Part shown: positions 1 to 8,755 of the stretch, piece by piece
How the letters are laid out: every line of letters starts with the position of its first letter
Numbering within the stretch: position 1 is the stretch's first letter
Origin: CAVWDI01 sp046259385
GTDB lineage: Bacteria; Chloroflexota; Anaerolineae; Anaerolineales; UBA4823
Direction: 5' to 3'
Length of the DNA stretch: 31,227 nt
NCBI GenBank assembly: GCA_046259385.1
Contig: JBJYWI010000160.1
Location: 1-31,227, forward strand
Notes under the pieces: generated by a model
The model's database searches: none
Told to the model about the DNA's origin: nothing
Seen by the model: the letters and a program-made list of their open reading frames with translations, nothing else
Translations under genes and position numbers: made by a program

Positions 1-61
1 CGCCTTCCGGCCGCACCCATTCATGGTCTTCCGAATAGCGGGCTTCCTTGTCTATTTTCAT
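1..61 (-). CDS. gcvH: Glycine cleavage system H protein, N-terminal fragment
   Basis: Only the first 20 codons are in the window; the gene runs off the left edge. Read on the minus strand they give MKIDKEARYSEDHEWVRPEG. The YSxDHEWVRxEG block is the classic start of GcvH, the lipoyl carrier that shuttles the aminomethyl group between the P, T and L proteins of the glycine cleavage system. An AGGAG ribosome binding site lies at 71-75, nine bases before the ATG at 61. The gene points the same way as the S9 peptidase and MttB-family genes upstream but is 276 bases away, so it may have its own promoter. The lipoyl-lysine lies outside the window. Identity is confident despite the short length because the motif is highly specific. 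Confidence 0.85.
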   Translation of the reverse strand, partial: MKIDKEARYSEDHEWVRPEG

Positions 62-337
62 TGTGCGTTTCTCCTGAAAATGTGGAATATTTTGGATAGT
101 TATGAAGGATATATTTACTCTTATTTTACACGATGTTTCAAACCTTAGACAAGCCACCTGCCATCATTAAGTGCGATCCTTCTAATTCTCACTAAAATAA
201 TATTGATCTATACGCAGGTACCTAGGGCAGCCAGCTCTGTTACCTCAAGTAAGCTTATGTGAAGCAATTTAATAGCTGTCAGGATTACTGCAGGATGGGA
301 GAAACATTTTCCAGGTAGTGTTGAAAAGACGATTTGA

Positions 338-2179
338 TTAATTAAGGAATGCATCTTCAAAGAAGTCTGCCAGCTTCAAGTAAAGTTTGCGCTTATTATT
401 TACCTTGTGGATACCGTGTCCTTCATCTTCAAAAAACAGCAGTTCATATGAGATTTTGTATTTATCCAGAGCTTTAACCACAGCGGTAACATTTTCGGGT
501 GTCACGTTTGGATCATGACCACCTTGTACGATTAATAACCTACCCCGGATATCTTGTACGGAATATAAAGGAGAACGCTGGCGGTATTTTTGAGGTATTT
601 GTTCTGGCGTACCACCCATCATCTCAGCGCTGAATGGGCGTAAATCGGGCCGCGTGGTTTCATAGTCAACCACCAGGTCGGCCATCCCACAAATCGGTGC
701 TGCTGCAGCTACGATTTCTTTTGGGAAGTGGGTGATTGCCCACCAGGCACTGTACCCGCCGTAAGATGTGCCTGTGATACCGATTTTATTCGGGTGCGAG
801 ATGCCCGCGTTTATTAACGCTTCAATACCGGTGCGGATGTCATCCTGCTCTCGCCCGCCCCATCCGTCTTCCAGTATCGATTGCTTGAACGGCAATCCAT
901 ATCCCGTACTGCCTCGGTAATTGGGATCGAATACATTAAACCCCTGGTTCACCAGATATTGAATTTGCGGGTTTAGATAATCACTGCTGTGATAATTTGG
1001 TCCACCATGCACATAGACTACTGTACCGTGCGCCTTGCCTGGAGGGCGATAAAGCCAGCCGTGAATGGTCAACCCATCGCTGGATTGCCAGCTGAAATCT
1101 TCAGCGGATGCAAGCTGATTCTGTTCCAATCCTGCGCCTCTCCACACCTTTGTCAGGCTGGTAAACGCACCGCCCGAGGCGGTTTTATGGTCAAAAAGGA
1201 CGATATCACCTGGCTGCCGGGCATCGTAGTAGAAGCCAACCCACTGCCCAGCCTGTGTGGGAGCCAGAGGGATCAGGTTCCCTCGTTCAGGGGTTAGATC
1301 AATTTCTTTTCCATGGAGATAATCCAGCAATGAACAGTTTATCCGTCCACGCCTATATTCTATAACCACAATATCTTTGCAGTTTTCAGGTACAAATGCG
1401 CTGTTGATATTGCGGTCAGGGTTATCGATAAGCCATTTTACAGCGTTGCTGTCTGATTCCATGATGCCAAGCTTGCGGTGTGTATGAGTCTCCGTGAGGA
1501 CCAGTATCCGCTTGCCATCTGGATGCCAATTGGCGAAGGTTTTGACTTTTTCTCCGAAATTAAATAACTCGTGATCTTCATTCCCTTCAATATCCACCAG
1601 CCAGACTTGCTGCCCGGCGGGATGTAAGTCTTTGCGCTCATAAAGGATATGCGTTCCCAATGAATTCAATTTGGGGATTGTAAATGCTGGTTTATGTGGC
1701 TTTGCCAGCGCGGTTCGCTCCCCGCTGCCCAGGTCCTGGCGGTATATCCATGTTTCTTCTGTCTCCTCACCGGTTTCAGGGTGAACATTGGCGCCATAAA
1801 CCAGCCAGTTTTTTTGGGGGTGCAGGCTGCCGCCTCGGATATAGAAATTGGGGTGAGCTTCGGTCAGTGGGTGCATGGTGAGCGGGTTGTGGAGGTCCAC
1901 CCGGAATAACTGCACACGCTCATCGCCATCATTGTCCTGTTCAACGATAACCGCCTGACTGTCGCGGGTCCAGGAAACCAGAAAGGTATCCTGGCTGGTG
2001 CTGGTTAAACGGACCGGGGCTTTGGAACCATCGATAGGGACTCCATAAACATCTGCGGCCGGACCTGCATTAAACCAGTTCCAGGCGATCCAGGAGCCGT
2101 CAGGAGAGACCTTCGGCCAACAGTCATCATCGATGCTGGGAAGTGCCAGCAGGTGCTGCAAGAAATCTTCTTTTTTCAT
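338..2179 (-). CDS. S9 family prolyl oligopeptidase / acylaminoacyl-peptidase-like
   Basis: A 613-residue serine peptidase. The N-terminal ~370 residues look like a beta-propeller (repeated short blocks such as WHPDGKRI and WTRDSQ). The C-terminal part is the alpha/beta hydrolase, with YVHGGP for the oxyanion region, nucleophile Ser472 in GTSYGG, Asp556 in GGHDPNV and His588 in DEGHGIHK. This full triad is typical of S9 enzymes that cleave short peptides or remove N-acylated residues. No signal peptide is visible, so the protein is probably cytoplasmic. The ATG at 2179 follows the mttB stop by one base, which implies translational coupling and one transcript. Length is normal for the subfamily. 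The exact substrate (prolyl, acyl-aminoacyl or dipeptidyl) cannot be read from sequence alone. Confidence 0.93.
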   Translation of the reverse strand: MKKEDFLQHLLALPSIDDDCWPKVSPDGSWIAWNWFNAGPAADVYGVPIDGSKAPVRLTSTSQDTFLVSWTRDSQAVIVEQDNDGDERVQLFRVDLHNPLTMHPLTEAHPNFYIRGGSLHPQKNWLVYGANVHPETGEETEETWIYRQDLGSGERTALAKPHKPAFTIPKLNSLGTHILYERKDLHPAGQQVWLVDIEGNEDHELFNFGEKVKTFANWHPDGKRILVLTETHTHRKLGIMESDSNAVKWLIDNPDRNINSAFVPENCKDIVVIEYRRGRINCSLLDYLHGKEIDLTPERGNLIPLAPTQAGQWVGFYYDARQPGDIVLFDHKTASGGAFTSLTKVWRGAGLEQNQLASAEDFSWQSSDGLTIHGWLYRPPGKAHGTVVYVHGGPNYHSSDYLNPQIQYLVNQGFNVFDPNYRGSTGYGLPFKQSILEDGWGGREQDDIRTGIEALINAGISHPNKIGITGTSYGGYSAWWAITHFPKEIVAAAAPICGMADLVVDYETTRPDLRPFSAEMMGGTPEQIPQKYRQRSPLYSVQDIRGRLLIVQGGHDPNVTPENVTAVVKALDKYKISYELLFFEDEGHGIHKVNNKRKLYLKLADFFEDAFLN

Positions 2180-2180
2180 T

Positions 2181-3596
2181 TCAATGATTTACCAGCTCCT
2201 TTTCAGCGGATGCCATCAGCGCATCTAATTCTTTTATTTGATATTGTTCTAAAGGCTCGACCTGATGTTCGCGCAGAATACGCTCAGCTTCATCCCGCGC
2301 GCGTTCAGCCAAACCAAGGCGGCCGCCTTTCTCCCAGGTTTCCCAGCTGCCGCGTTCAGCAAATGCCGGGAAGAATAATTCTCCGCCTTTCAAATAGCGA
2401 ATAGTGTGCGTCTGGCTGAGAAAATTGCGCGGACCATCCATAACCCTGGCAATCACATCTACAGCAAGAGAGTCTTCATCTGCAGTGAAGCCGCGCCGTG
2501 CCCGCTGGATTACTGCTGCAAATTCATCATCTGCCACCATCTGGGTATACGTGCTCAAAGCCCCGGCTTCCATCTCACCTATACCTGACAGTTCATCGGC
2601 GCCCGCAAGTGCAGGGATGACAGCGTTCAGGGCGCGTTCGAAACCATTCTGCACATCCAGGTTGTGGGCGTTTGTTGAAAATCCGTAAACGTTTACTGGC
2701 AATTTGTAATAGTGACCCAGCTGAACAGTAGCAGCGGATGCCAAACCTATCTCCACCCCTCCCCAGACCGAATTTCCTGTCCGGGGTTCCATAACAGCTA
2801 AACGCCCGCAGAAAATCACCGGCAGTCCGGGTTTGACCAGTTGCACCAGCACAACTGAAGCCAATACTTCGGCTGCTTGTTGGGCGACCCCTCCGGCAAG
2901 CGAAATAGGGGCTGTTGTACCTGCAGTCGGGCAAGGCAGTGGGGCAAAGGGTATCCCGGACCGAGCGATCTCCAAAATAGCCTCAACTGCCCGATCCGGG
3001 AAAGCCAGCGGGCTGATGGGGGAAACACTCAATGTGAGAAATTTATCCGGAGGGCCGATCACTGAAGCCATTCTGGTCGTATAACGTACTTCCGCTGCGT
3101 TTTGCACACCGGGACCCTGCAGCGGTTTAGTAGTGAAGGGAAGGGCGTGGCGGTACATCGACAGAGACATTAATTCCCCCGGCACGTCAATCGGAGTGAA
3201 AAATGGCGTGACGGAAGTGCAATTCGGCAGGGCGTCCAGCAGGCGGGTACTGTCGCGCACGTCTTGCAGGACGGCATACCGGTGTTCTCCACTGGTCACA
3301 TCATAAAGGTCGCGAGCACCTCCCAGATTGTGAAAATAAAGCGACCCGTCGCCCAGGGTTAAACGAGACCCATTTCTGCCGTAAATATTGACTTGCTCAG
3401 GGCATTTCTTGATTGAGTGTTCGACCAGTTCCGGCGGTAAAATCAGGCGCGAGCCTTTTTTTCCACAACCCGCATCCAATAACAATTGCCGGGCACCTGG
3501 ATGGGATAGTTCAATTCCGACTTCTCCCAATATGCGCACTGCAGCCTGGTGTAACTTTTCAACCTCTTCGTCACTGAGTATTTTTAATCGTTCCAT
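2181..3596 (-). CDS. MttB-family (trimethylamine-type) corrinoid methyltransferase, non-pyrrolysine
   Basis: A 471-residue protein that reads through without an in-frame amber codon, so it belongs to the pyrrolysine-free branch of the MttB superfamily. Known members move a methyl group from quaternary amines such as glycine betaine, carnitine or proline betaine to a corrinoid protein. Family features seen are the N-terminal helix pair with GIEL, FHNLGGARDLYD, TKPLQGPGV, and the late GADELSGIGEMEAG segment followed by a Thr/Tyr-containing stretch. No corrinoid protein gene is in the window, so the partner must be elsewhere. It sits directly behind a broken serine hydrolase/ABC-transporter remnant and is coupled to the S9 peptidase. 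The substrate is unknown; a methylated amine released from a peptide or amide would fit the neighbours, but this is inference. Confidence 0.88.
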   Translation of the reverse strand: MERLKILSDEEVEKLHQAAVRILGEVGIELSHPGARQLLLDAGCGKKGSRLILPPELVEHSIKKCPEQVNIYGRNGSRLTLGDGSLYFHNLGGARDLYDVTSGEHRYAVLQDVRDSTRLLDALPNCTSVTPFFTPIDVPGELMSLSMYRHALPFTTKPLQGPGVQNAAEVRYTTRMASVIGPPDKFLTLSVSPISPLAFPDRAVEAILEIARSGIPFAPLPCPTAGTTAPISLAGGVAQQAAEVLASVVLVQLVKPGLPVIFCGRLAVMEPRTGNSVWGGVEIGLASAATVQLGHYYKLPVNVYGFSTNAHNLDVQNGFERALNAVIPALAGADELSGIGEMEAGALSTYTQMVADDEFAAVIQRARRGFTADEDSLAVDVIARVMDGPRNFLSQTHTIRYLKGGELFFPAFAERGSWETWEKGGRLGLAERARDEAERILREHQVEPLEQYQIKELDALMASAEKELVNH

Positions 3597-3623
3597 TTTT
3601 ATTTCCGGCTTTTTGAAACCCAG

Positions 3624-3775
3624 TTAAATTCTTAAACAAGCAGCTTTGTGCTTGGGTGTGATCTGTATCTCTGGAGGGTCGTGCCTTTTACATTCTTCTG
3701 TCATAATCGGGCAGCGCGGGTGGAATCGGCATCCTTCAGGCATATTAATAGGGTTGGGTACTTCTCCCTTTAAAA
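3624..3775 (-). pseudogene. C-terminal remnant of oligopeptide/dipeptide ABC transporter ATP-binding protein (OppF/DppF type)
   Basis: The last ~47 residues of the fused frame contain GEVPNPINMPEGCRFHPRCP and then CKRHDPPEI. This is the characteristic C-terminal oligo_HPY region of OppD/OppF/DppD/DppF ATPases, found after the nucleotide-binding domain. No Walker A, signature or Walker B sequence precedes it. What precedes it is the serine hydrolase. The join lies around 3770-3785, and the limits are approximate because both families have hydrophobic residues there. The simplest reading is a deletion that removed the 3' half of the hydrolase gene, probably permease and ATPase genes, and most of the last ATPase gene. 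This would leave the normal stop just ahead of mttB. Confidence 0.85.
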
Positions 3776-4306
3776 TTAACTGATCGCGCAGGATTTCTGC
3801 TAGGCACTTGCCCAAAAGGGTTTCAATCACGACTCCCAGCACCTTGTACCCGTTATTCGAATAATGGAACATCTCCCCGGGCAGAGCAGTTTTTTTGTAT
3901 GGCGCAGATTACAGGTTTCCAGGTATGCAGAGGGGGTTTCGTCACCGCCGTTGATAATTCCAGCTTTGTGGATCAAAAGGTGCTTCAGGGTGATAGGCTC
4001 GTATACTGATTGGGTTTCAAACCAGGGTAAATGCTTGGTGACCGGATCATCAATATTCAGCCGACCGTTTTCCTGCAGTTGGAGCAGAAGAATACTGGTG
4101 AATGATTTGTTTATTGAACCTATTTGGAAAAGTGTCTTGGAACCGATTTCTCCCCCCGTCTCCCGGTTTACTGTTCCAAACCCGCCCGATAATAGGGTTT
4201 CATCGCGGTTTGTCAGTCCAACTGCGATTCCGGGTGCATTTAATATCGGATATTGCCTTTCGATAAAGCTACTCAAATGATCGATCGCGGTTTGGGGAAA
4301 TTCCAA
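3624..4306 (-). pseudogene. Broken beta-lactamase-type serine hydrolase fused to the tail of an oligopeptide ABC ATPase
   Basis: Translation from the ATG at 4306 gives the start of a class C beta-lactamase/PBP-like hydrolase, with Ser64-x-x-Lys67 in GSINKSFTS and then HLPWFETQSVYEPITLKHLL. It matches the intact gene at 6825-8513 residue for residue in spacing. At 3890-3896 a run of seven T (A7 in the mRNA) puts the reading frame out. One extra A would continue into TALPGEMFHYSNNGYKVLG, which carries the Tyr-x-Asn motif. That second frame continues to about 3785, still hydrolase-like, and then becomes the C-terminal tail of an Opp/Dpp ATPase up to the stop at 3624. The C-terminal half of the hydrolase, including the His-x-Gly box, is gone. 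A slippage-restored product is possible but would still lack the third motif. Confidence 0.88.
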
Positions 4307-4450
4307 TGCGACCTCGGAGAGTTACCGATCTCTATTAATGGTTTTTAATGTTCTTGGATTTTAGCATAAAAACGTGTTAATGACTATCATTTGCAAAGAT
4401 TTTCAGGACAGAATTTTTGTCAGAATTCTTCAAATCAAACAGAAAATTAG

Positions 4451-4479
4451 TTGACGCTCTCGCTCAAGCGCAATAGAAT
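4451..4479 (+). promoter_or_regulatory. Sigma-70-type promoter for the C45/DUF2817/serine hydrolase genes
   Basis: TTGACG at 4451-4456 and TAGAAT at 4474-4479 are separated by exactly 17 bases, each one mismatch from consensus. The start codon of the C45 gene is 55 bases downstream. The site lies in the 228-base gap between divergent genes. An inverted GACA/TGTC pair at 4407-4421 upstream could be an operator, but this is weak. Confidence 0.6.
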
Positions 4480-4534
4480 CGTATGGTACTTTATTGAACG
4501 GTAAAGCCATATATATAACCAAAAAAATTAGAGA

Positions 4535-5587
4535 ATGAGCGCAATTCCATTGGTAAAAGCAAGAGGCAGCCACTATGAGGTGGGATTGCAAATTGGCAGT
4601 AAATGCCGTACTCAAATCAGAGCCGGTTTAGACCTTCTGCAGCGCGAACGGATCGCCGGTGTAAGCTGGCAAGAGATGCTGGACCAAAGCCAGCTCTATC
4701 TTAAATACAGCCGTGATATTTACCCGCAGTATGTTCAAGAGCTGGAGGGTATCGCTGAAGGAGCGCAGGTTTCTTTCGAGGAGATATTCCTTTCTATGTG
4801 CGAGGAATTGTGGGAATCCGCAGCCTGGCGGAGCGGCTGCACCGATATGGCAGCCCGCGGCGGCGCCACAGCAGACGGTTCGACATTGATCGCCCATACG
4901 AATGACCTGCTGCCTGAATCTGAGGATAACCTGGTCCTGTTAAAAATCCAGGCGCAGGACGAACCCCAGTTTCTTGCAGTTTCAGCAGGTGCAGTTGGCA
5001 TAAGTTCGGGATTCAACTCGGCAGGCATCAGTTTGACAGGCAACCAGCTTGACAACAACGATATCCGCCCGGGTGTGCCGCGTTTACTGGTTGTGCGCGC
5101 CATTTTAGGATCAATGAACCTGAACGATGCTCTGGGCCACTGCCTGCTACCTCAGCGTGCTTCCAGTTATAACAATGTTATAGCGGACAAGAATGGAGAA
5201 GTATACTGCATGGAAGGATCAGCTTCGGATTGTGAAGCGATTTATATCGAAAAGAACTTCCTGGCGCACTCCAATCACTACCTGTCTCCTTTAATGCACC
5301 GATTTGAGGCAAATCCCGGCAGCATAGGCAATTCGATCATGCGCTACAATCGTGCGGTTCGATTGCTGCGGGAGAATTATGGAAAGCTAACCCCCGAACT
5401 GTTTAAACAATTGCTCGCTGACCATGCCGGATACCCGGCTTCAATTTGCAAACACGGTCTGGAAACCGTGACTGTTTTCAGCATCATCATCCACTTGGAG
5501 GAGCTGCGGGCCTGGATAAGCAGAGGACGGGCATGCCAGGCAGAATACATCGAATATTCATTAAACCCATACCAACCGCAGTTATAG
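4535..5587 (+). CDS. C45 family autoproteolytic acyltransferase/amidohydrolase
   Basis: A 350-residue Ntn-hydrolase of the acyl-CoA:6-aminopenicillanate acyltransferase (C45) type. The family is made as a precursor that cleaves itself before a conserved Cys. Here the Gly-Cys-Thr is at residues 101-103, so the propeptide would be about 101 residues, as in the fungal enzyme. After it come GGATADGSTLIAHTNDL, SAGAVGISSGFNSAGIS with NQL, and SSYNNVIADKNGEVYCMEGS, all typical of the family. Bacterial members cleave or make amide bonds on acylated amino acids or peptides; the substrate is not known here. No signal peptide is seen. The ribosome binding site is weak (GAGA before ATG). It ends 15 bases before the DUF2817 gene and is clearly in one operon with it. 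Confidence 0.9.
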   Translation: MSAIPLVKARGSHYEVGLQIGSKCRTQIRAGLDLLQRERIAGVSWQEMLDQSQLYLKYSRDIYPQYVQELEGIAEGAQVSFEEIFLSMCEELWESAAWRSGCTDMAARGGATADGSTLIAHTNDLLPESEDNLVLLKIQAQDEPQFLAVSAGAVGISSGFNSAGISLTGNQLDNNDIRPGVPRLLVVRAILGSMNLNDALGHCLLPQRASSYNNVIADKNGEVYCMEGSASDCEAIYIEKNFLAHSNHYLSPLMHRFEANPGSIGNSIMRYNRAVRLLRENYGKLTPELFKQLLADHAGYPASICKHGLETVTVFSIIIHLEELRAWISRGRACQAEYIEYSLNPYQPQL

Positions 5588-5602
5588 CGGTGGAGGAGAA
5601 CC

Positions 5603-6730
5603 ATGCAGGAGATCACCAGGCTTTTCCCGGATACCTACGAAACCTCTCGCCGTCGATTTCGAGGCAATCTGTCAATTATCAAGAATTTTTGGCCGAATGC
5701 AGGATTAAACAGTTTCAAACTACCTTGCGAAGAGGACCTTACCATTGACTGGATATCATCAGATGCGCTGGAAAAGAATGAAAAGGTTGTGATATTCACG
5801 ACCGGTGAGCACGGCATCGAATGCTATGTCGGCTCCGCCATGATGCAGCGTTTTATTGAAAGTTATCTATCCCGGCTCAATCCAGCTTTCACAGGTCTGC
5901 TCTTTGTGCACAGTATCAACCCCTGGGGGATGAAGTACCACCGGCGGGTGAATGAACATAATGTTGACCTCAACCGCAACTTTCTCTACAAGGGATCTTT
6001 TAACCCAGGGTTTAATCCCGAATATAGCATTTACACAGATTTGTTGAACCCACAAAGACCGGTTTCCAGTCTTACCCTCGGCAATATTTCCTTTTACGCT
6101 CAGGTATTGGGGCATCTGGTTAGCAAAGGCTACCCGGCGCTTAAGCATGCGATTCTGCTTGGCCAGTACCGTTATTCCAGGGGGTTGTTTTACGGCGGGG
6201 AGGGTTACCAGCAGGAGACAAAAACGCTGATGGATCTGTACCGCAAGGCCTTCAGCGCCTATGACCAAATTGTGCACCTGGACATGCATACCGGTTACGG
6301 ACCCCGCTACCAGATGAGCCTGGTCAATTCTGTTTTTGAAACAAAAAGTTCGGCGGAATTCGTTAATAAATTCAATTACCCGCTGGTGGTGGCAGCCAAT
6401 CCGCAGGAATTCTACGCCGTGAACGGCGACATGATCGACTTTGTTTACGCTTTACAGCAGAACGAATTCCCTGGGAAAAAATTCTATTCAACCTCCTTTG
6501 AATTTGGCACGCTCGGGGACGGGATTTACGGGCAAATTGGATGTCCGCGCGCTATGACGTTTGAAAACAGGCTGTTCTGGTACGGCGCAACCAGCGATTC
6601 TCTCGCCGATCGGGTAAGAATTGACTTCGAAGAGCTTTTTAACCCGGCTGGGATAGATTGGAAGATTAAAGCTGTGGCAGATTCTGACCGGGCATTTGAT
6701 GGGATTTTAAAAGCTGAGGGCTACATTTAA
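5603..6730 (+). CDS. DUF2817 family zinc carboxypeptidase-like protein (M14-related)
   Basis: A 375-residue protein with the metal site of M14-like peptidases: His70-Gly-x-Glu73 in TTGEHGIECYVG and the third ligand His229 in HLDMHTGYGP. HRRVNEHNVDLNRNF (residues 113-127) supplies the Arg/Asn substrate-binding residues expected in this fold. Length and motif order fit DUF2817. A GGAGGAG ribosome binding site precedes the ATG. It lies 15 bases after the C45 gene and 94 bases before the serine hydrolase. The likely role is removal of a C-terminal residue from a peptide or amide, perhaps the product of its neighbours. The family has few characterised members, so the activity is inferred from the metal site. 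Confidence 0.9.
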   Translation: MQEITRLFPDTYETSRRRFRGNLSIIKNFWPNAGLNSFKLPCEEDLTIDWISSDALEKNEKVVIFTTGEHGIECYVGSAMMQRFIESYLSRLNPAFTGLLFVHSINPWGMKYHRRVNEHNVDLNRNFLYKGSFNPGFNPEYSIYTDLLNPQRPVSSLTLGNISFYAQVLGHLVSKGYPALKHAILLGQYRYSRGLFYGGEGYQQETKTLMDLYRKAFSAYDQIVHLDMHTGYGPRYQMSLVNSVFETKSSAEFVNKFNYPLVVAANPQEFYAVNGDMIDFVYALQQNEFPGKKFYSTSFEFGTLGDGIYGQIGCPRAMTFENRLFWYGATSDSLADRVRIDFEELFNPAGIDWKIKAVADSDRAFDGILKAEGYI

Positions 6731-6824
6731 TTGAATGTAATTATTTCAACAGAATTTAATCTAAGAAGTGTAAAAATCCCATGCGCCTTTTGCGCCTCTG
6801 CCTCAACCTATTCAAAACCATGCC

Positions 6825-8513
6825 GTGAGAAAACGAGTGCTAAATTTAAACCCCCTAAACAAGTACATTCAAGAACAAATGGAAAGCCACAAAACACCGG
6901 GGCTGGCTCTGGCTGTAACAGACCGGAGGGAGACGCTCCACCTGGGGACATTTGGGTATTCTGACCTAGGAACCCGAACACCTATCGCACCAACCGACCT
7001 GTTTGAAATAGGCTCAATCGGCAAGACCTTTACCGCGATCGCGGTTCTCCAGGCAGTAGAAAGAGGTGAGCTCGACCTGCACTCCCCGGTGGCGGAATAT
7101 CTACCCTGGTTCCGGGTAAAAACCAGTTACAACCCGATCACCATCCACCACCTGCTCAGCCATACTTCCGGGCTCATTGAAGGTACCGATTTTAGCCCCG
7201 ACGGGCGGGGCGAAGTCTGGGCTCTGAGAGAAACAGAAACAGGCTTCCCTCCCGGTGAGCGGTTTCATTATTCCAACGTTGGTTATAAAGTGCTCGGGTT
7301 GGCGCTCGAGGCTGCCGCGGGACGGAGTTACCCTGAAATTTTGCGCACCGGAATTCTTGAACCAATAAAAATGGACGACTCGCTCCCGCAAATCACGCAC
7401 CACGCCCGGCTCCGGATGGCAAAAGGCTACCAACCCTTATATGACGACCGGCCTACCCACCCCAGCCAGCCGCTTTATCCCGCGCCCTGGCTTGAGACAG
7501 ATACCTCCGATGGGTCTGTCGCTTCAACTGCCGTCGACATGGCGAAATTCGTCCGCATGTTGCTCAACGCTGGAATGGCGGATGGGAAGCGGATTTTATC
7601 GAAGAGCAGTTTCGACCTCATGACTACCCACCATATCAGCCAGGATGAAGACTGGTATTACGGCTACGGTCTGGAAATTTTCGAACGCGAAGGCTATGCG
7701 CACATCGGCCATGGAGGCGATATGCCAGGTTACGAAGCGTATATCTCGCTTGATCAGGACAACGATCTGGGTTGCATTCTGCTCTTCACCAAGCCCTATC
7801 CAACTGGGATCGCGCTGCCTATTCTGGATTTCCTGCGGGCTGCCAGGCTTGGAATAAACTTGCCCGATCTGCCCTCCCCAACCGATCCCTGCACGCTCAT
7901 TGAAGCGGACCTGTTGGCTTATGCTGGTGTTTATAAAAAAGCCGCAGCAGATATAGGCGGCATTGAGGCTCCTTTGAATGATGCCCGATCCTCGCCGGAA
8001 GAGATCCCAGAAAATCTGGTTTTTAAAGCCAGCGGCGGCAGCTTGGCGCTGGAGATTGCCGGCACTTTGATTCCTTTGGAACCGCGCGGAAACGATAAAT
8101 TCTACACAAGCCACCCGGATTACGACCGCTTTTTGTTTCATTTTGGATTCACGCATAATATAGCTGCCGATAAGCAGGCTGTGGAAGTTTTCTGGGGACC
8201 TTGCTGGTTTGTGTCGGATTCATATTTAGGTCCGGGTTCGTTTGACACCCCCTCAAGCTGGCGGGCTTTCTGCGGTCATTACCGCTCGCACAATCCGTGG
8301 GATTCCAATTTCAGAATCTTCAAGCGCAAAGGAAATTTGATCCTGGCCTGGCCATCCGGTGAAGAACAGGGTTTAAACCAGCTTGATGAAAATTCATTCC
8401 GCATTGGGGACCGCTGGTCACCAGAAAGAATCATTTTCGATCAAATCCTCGATGGCAGGGCACTGCGCGCCCGGCGCTCCGGCTGCGATTATTACCGGTT
8501 TTTTACACCATAA
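6825..8513 (+). CDS. Serine hydrolase, class C beta-lactamase/PBP4* family
   Basis: A 562-residue penicillin-binding-type hydrolase with all three active-site motifs: Ser64-x-x-Lys67 in GSIGKTFT, Tyr149-x-Asn151 in HYSNVGYK and His296-Gly-Gly in GHGGDMPGY. The last ~200 residues form an extra domain that often follows this fold in peptidases and esterases. There is no signal peptide, so a cytoplasmic peptidase, amidase or esterase is more likely than a cell-wall enzyme or an antibiotic-resistance beta-lactamase. The first codon is GTG at 6825; GTG at 6837 (residue 5) is equally possible, since neither has a clear ribosome binding site. It is the intact counterpart of the broken gene at 3624-4306, with which it shares motif spacing in the first ~180 residues. 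Confidence 0.92.
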   Translation: MRKRVLNLNPLNKYIQEQMESHKTPGLALAVTDRRETLHLGTFGYSDLGTRTPIAPTDLFEIGSIGKTFTAIAVLQAVERGELDLHSPVAEYLPWFRVKTSYNPITIHHLLSHTSGLIEGTDFSPDGRGEVWALRETETGFPPGERFHYSNVGYKVLGLALEAAAGRSYPEILRTGILEPIKMDDSLPQITHHARLRMAKGYQPLYDDRPTHPSQPLYPAPWLETDTSDGSVASTAVDMAKFVRMLLNAGMADGKRILSKSSFDLMTTHHISQDEDWYYGYGLEIFEREGYAHIGHGGDMPGYEAYISLDQDNDLGCILLFTKPYPTGIALPILDFLRAARLGINLPDLPSPTDPCTLIEADLLAYAGVYKKAAADIGGIEAPLNDARSSPEEIPENLVFKASGGSLALEIAGTLIPLEPRGNDKFYTSHPDYDRFLFHFGFTHNIAADKQAVEVFWGPCWFVSDSYLGPGSFDTPSSWRAFCGHYRSHNPWDSNFRIFKRKGNLILAWPSGEEQGLNQLDENSFRIGDRWSPERIIFDQILDGRALRARRSGCDYYRFFTP

Positions 8514-8755
8514 CTGACTTGGCGTCTTTAATTTATTTGTTAAACAAAAATATGCATAATTAGCACTCGGATGGTTTGTTGCGTTGCGGAACTTCAAAGA
8601 GTCACTCACCCGTTTTCAAACAATAAATCCTGTCCAATTCTAAAAAATGATCATATAATAAAACAGCTAGTTTTACATATTTGTCTGTTGAGGGTATTCC
8701 GTTCAAGCCGGGTTCTACCCCGCCCAGATTCCACCCGTACAGAGGAGATAAGGAG

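Noticed and set aside
62..337. Glycine riboswitch ahead of gcvH
   Set aside because: I could not find the conserved aptamer core on the minus strand in this 276-base gap. Nothing else supportable was seen there.
7596..8156. Long minus-strand frame (186 codons) opposite the serine hydrolase
   Set aside because: It lies wholly inside a well-supported gene, has no ribosome binding site or family resemblance, and has the composition of an antisense shadow.
6825..8513. Beta-lactamase conferring antibiotic resistance
   Set aside because: No signal peptide, an extra C-terminal domain, and a peptidase/amidase context argue for a different substrate.
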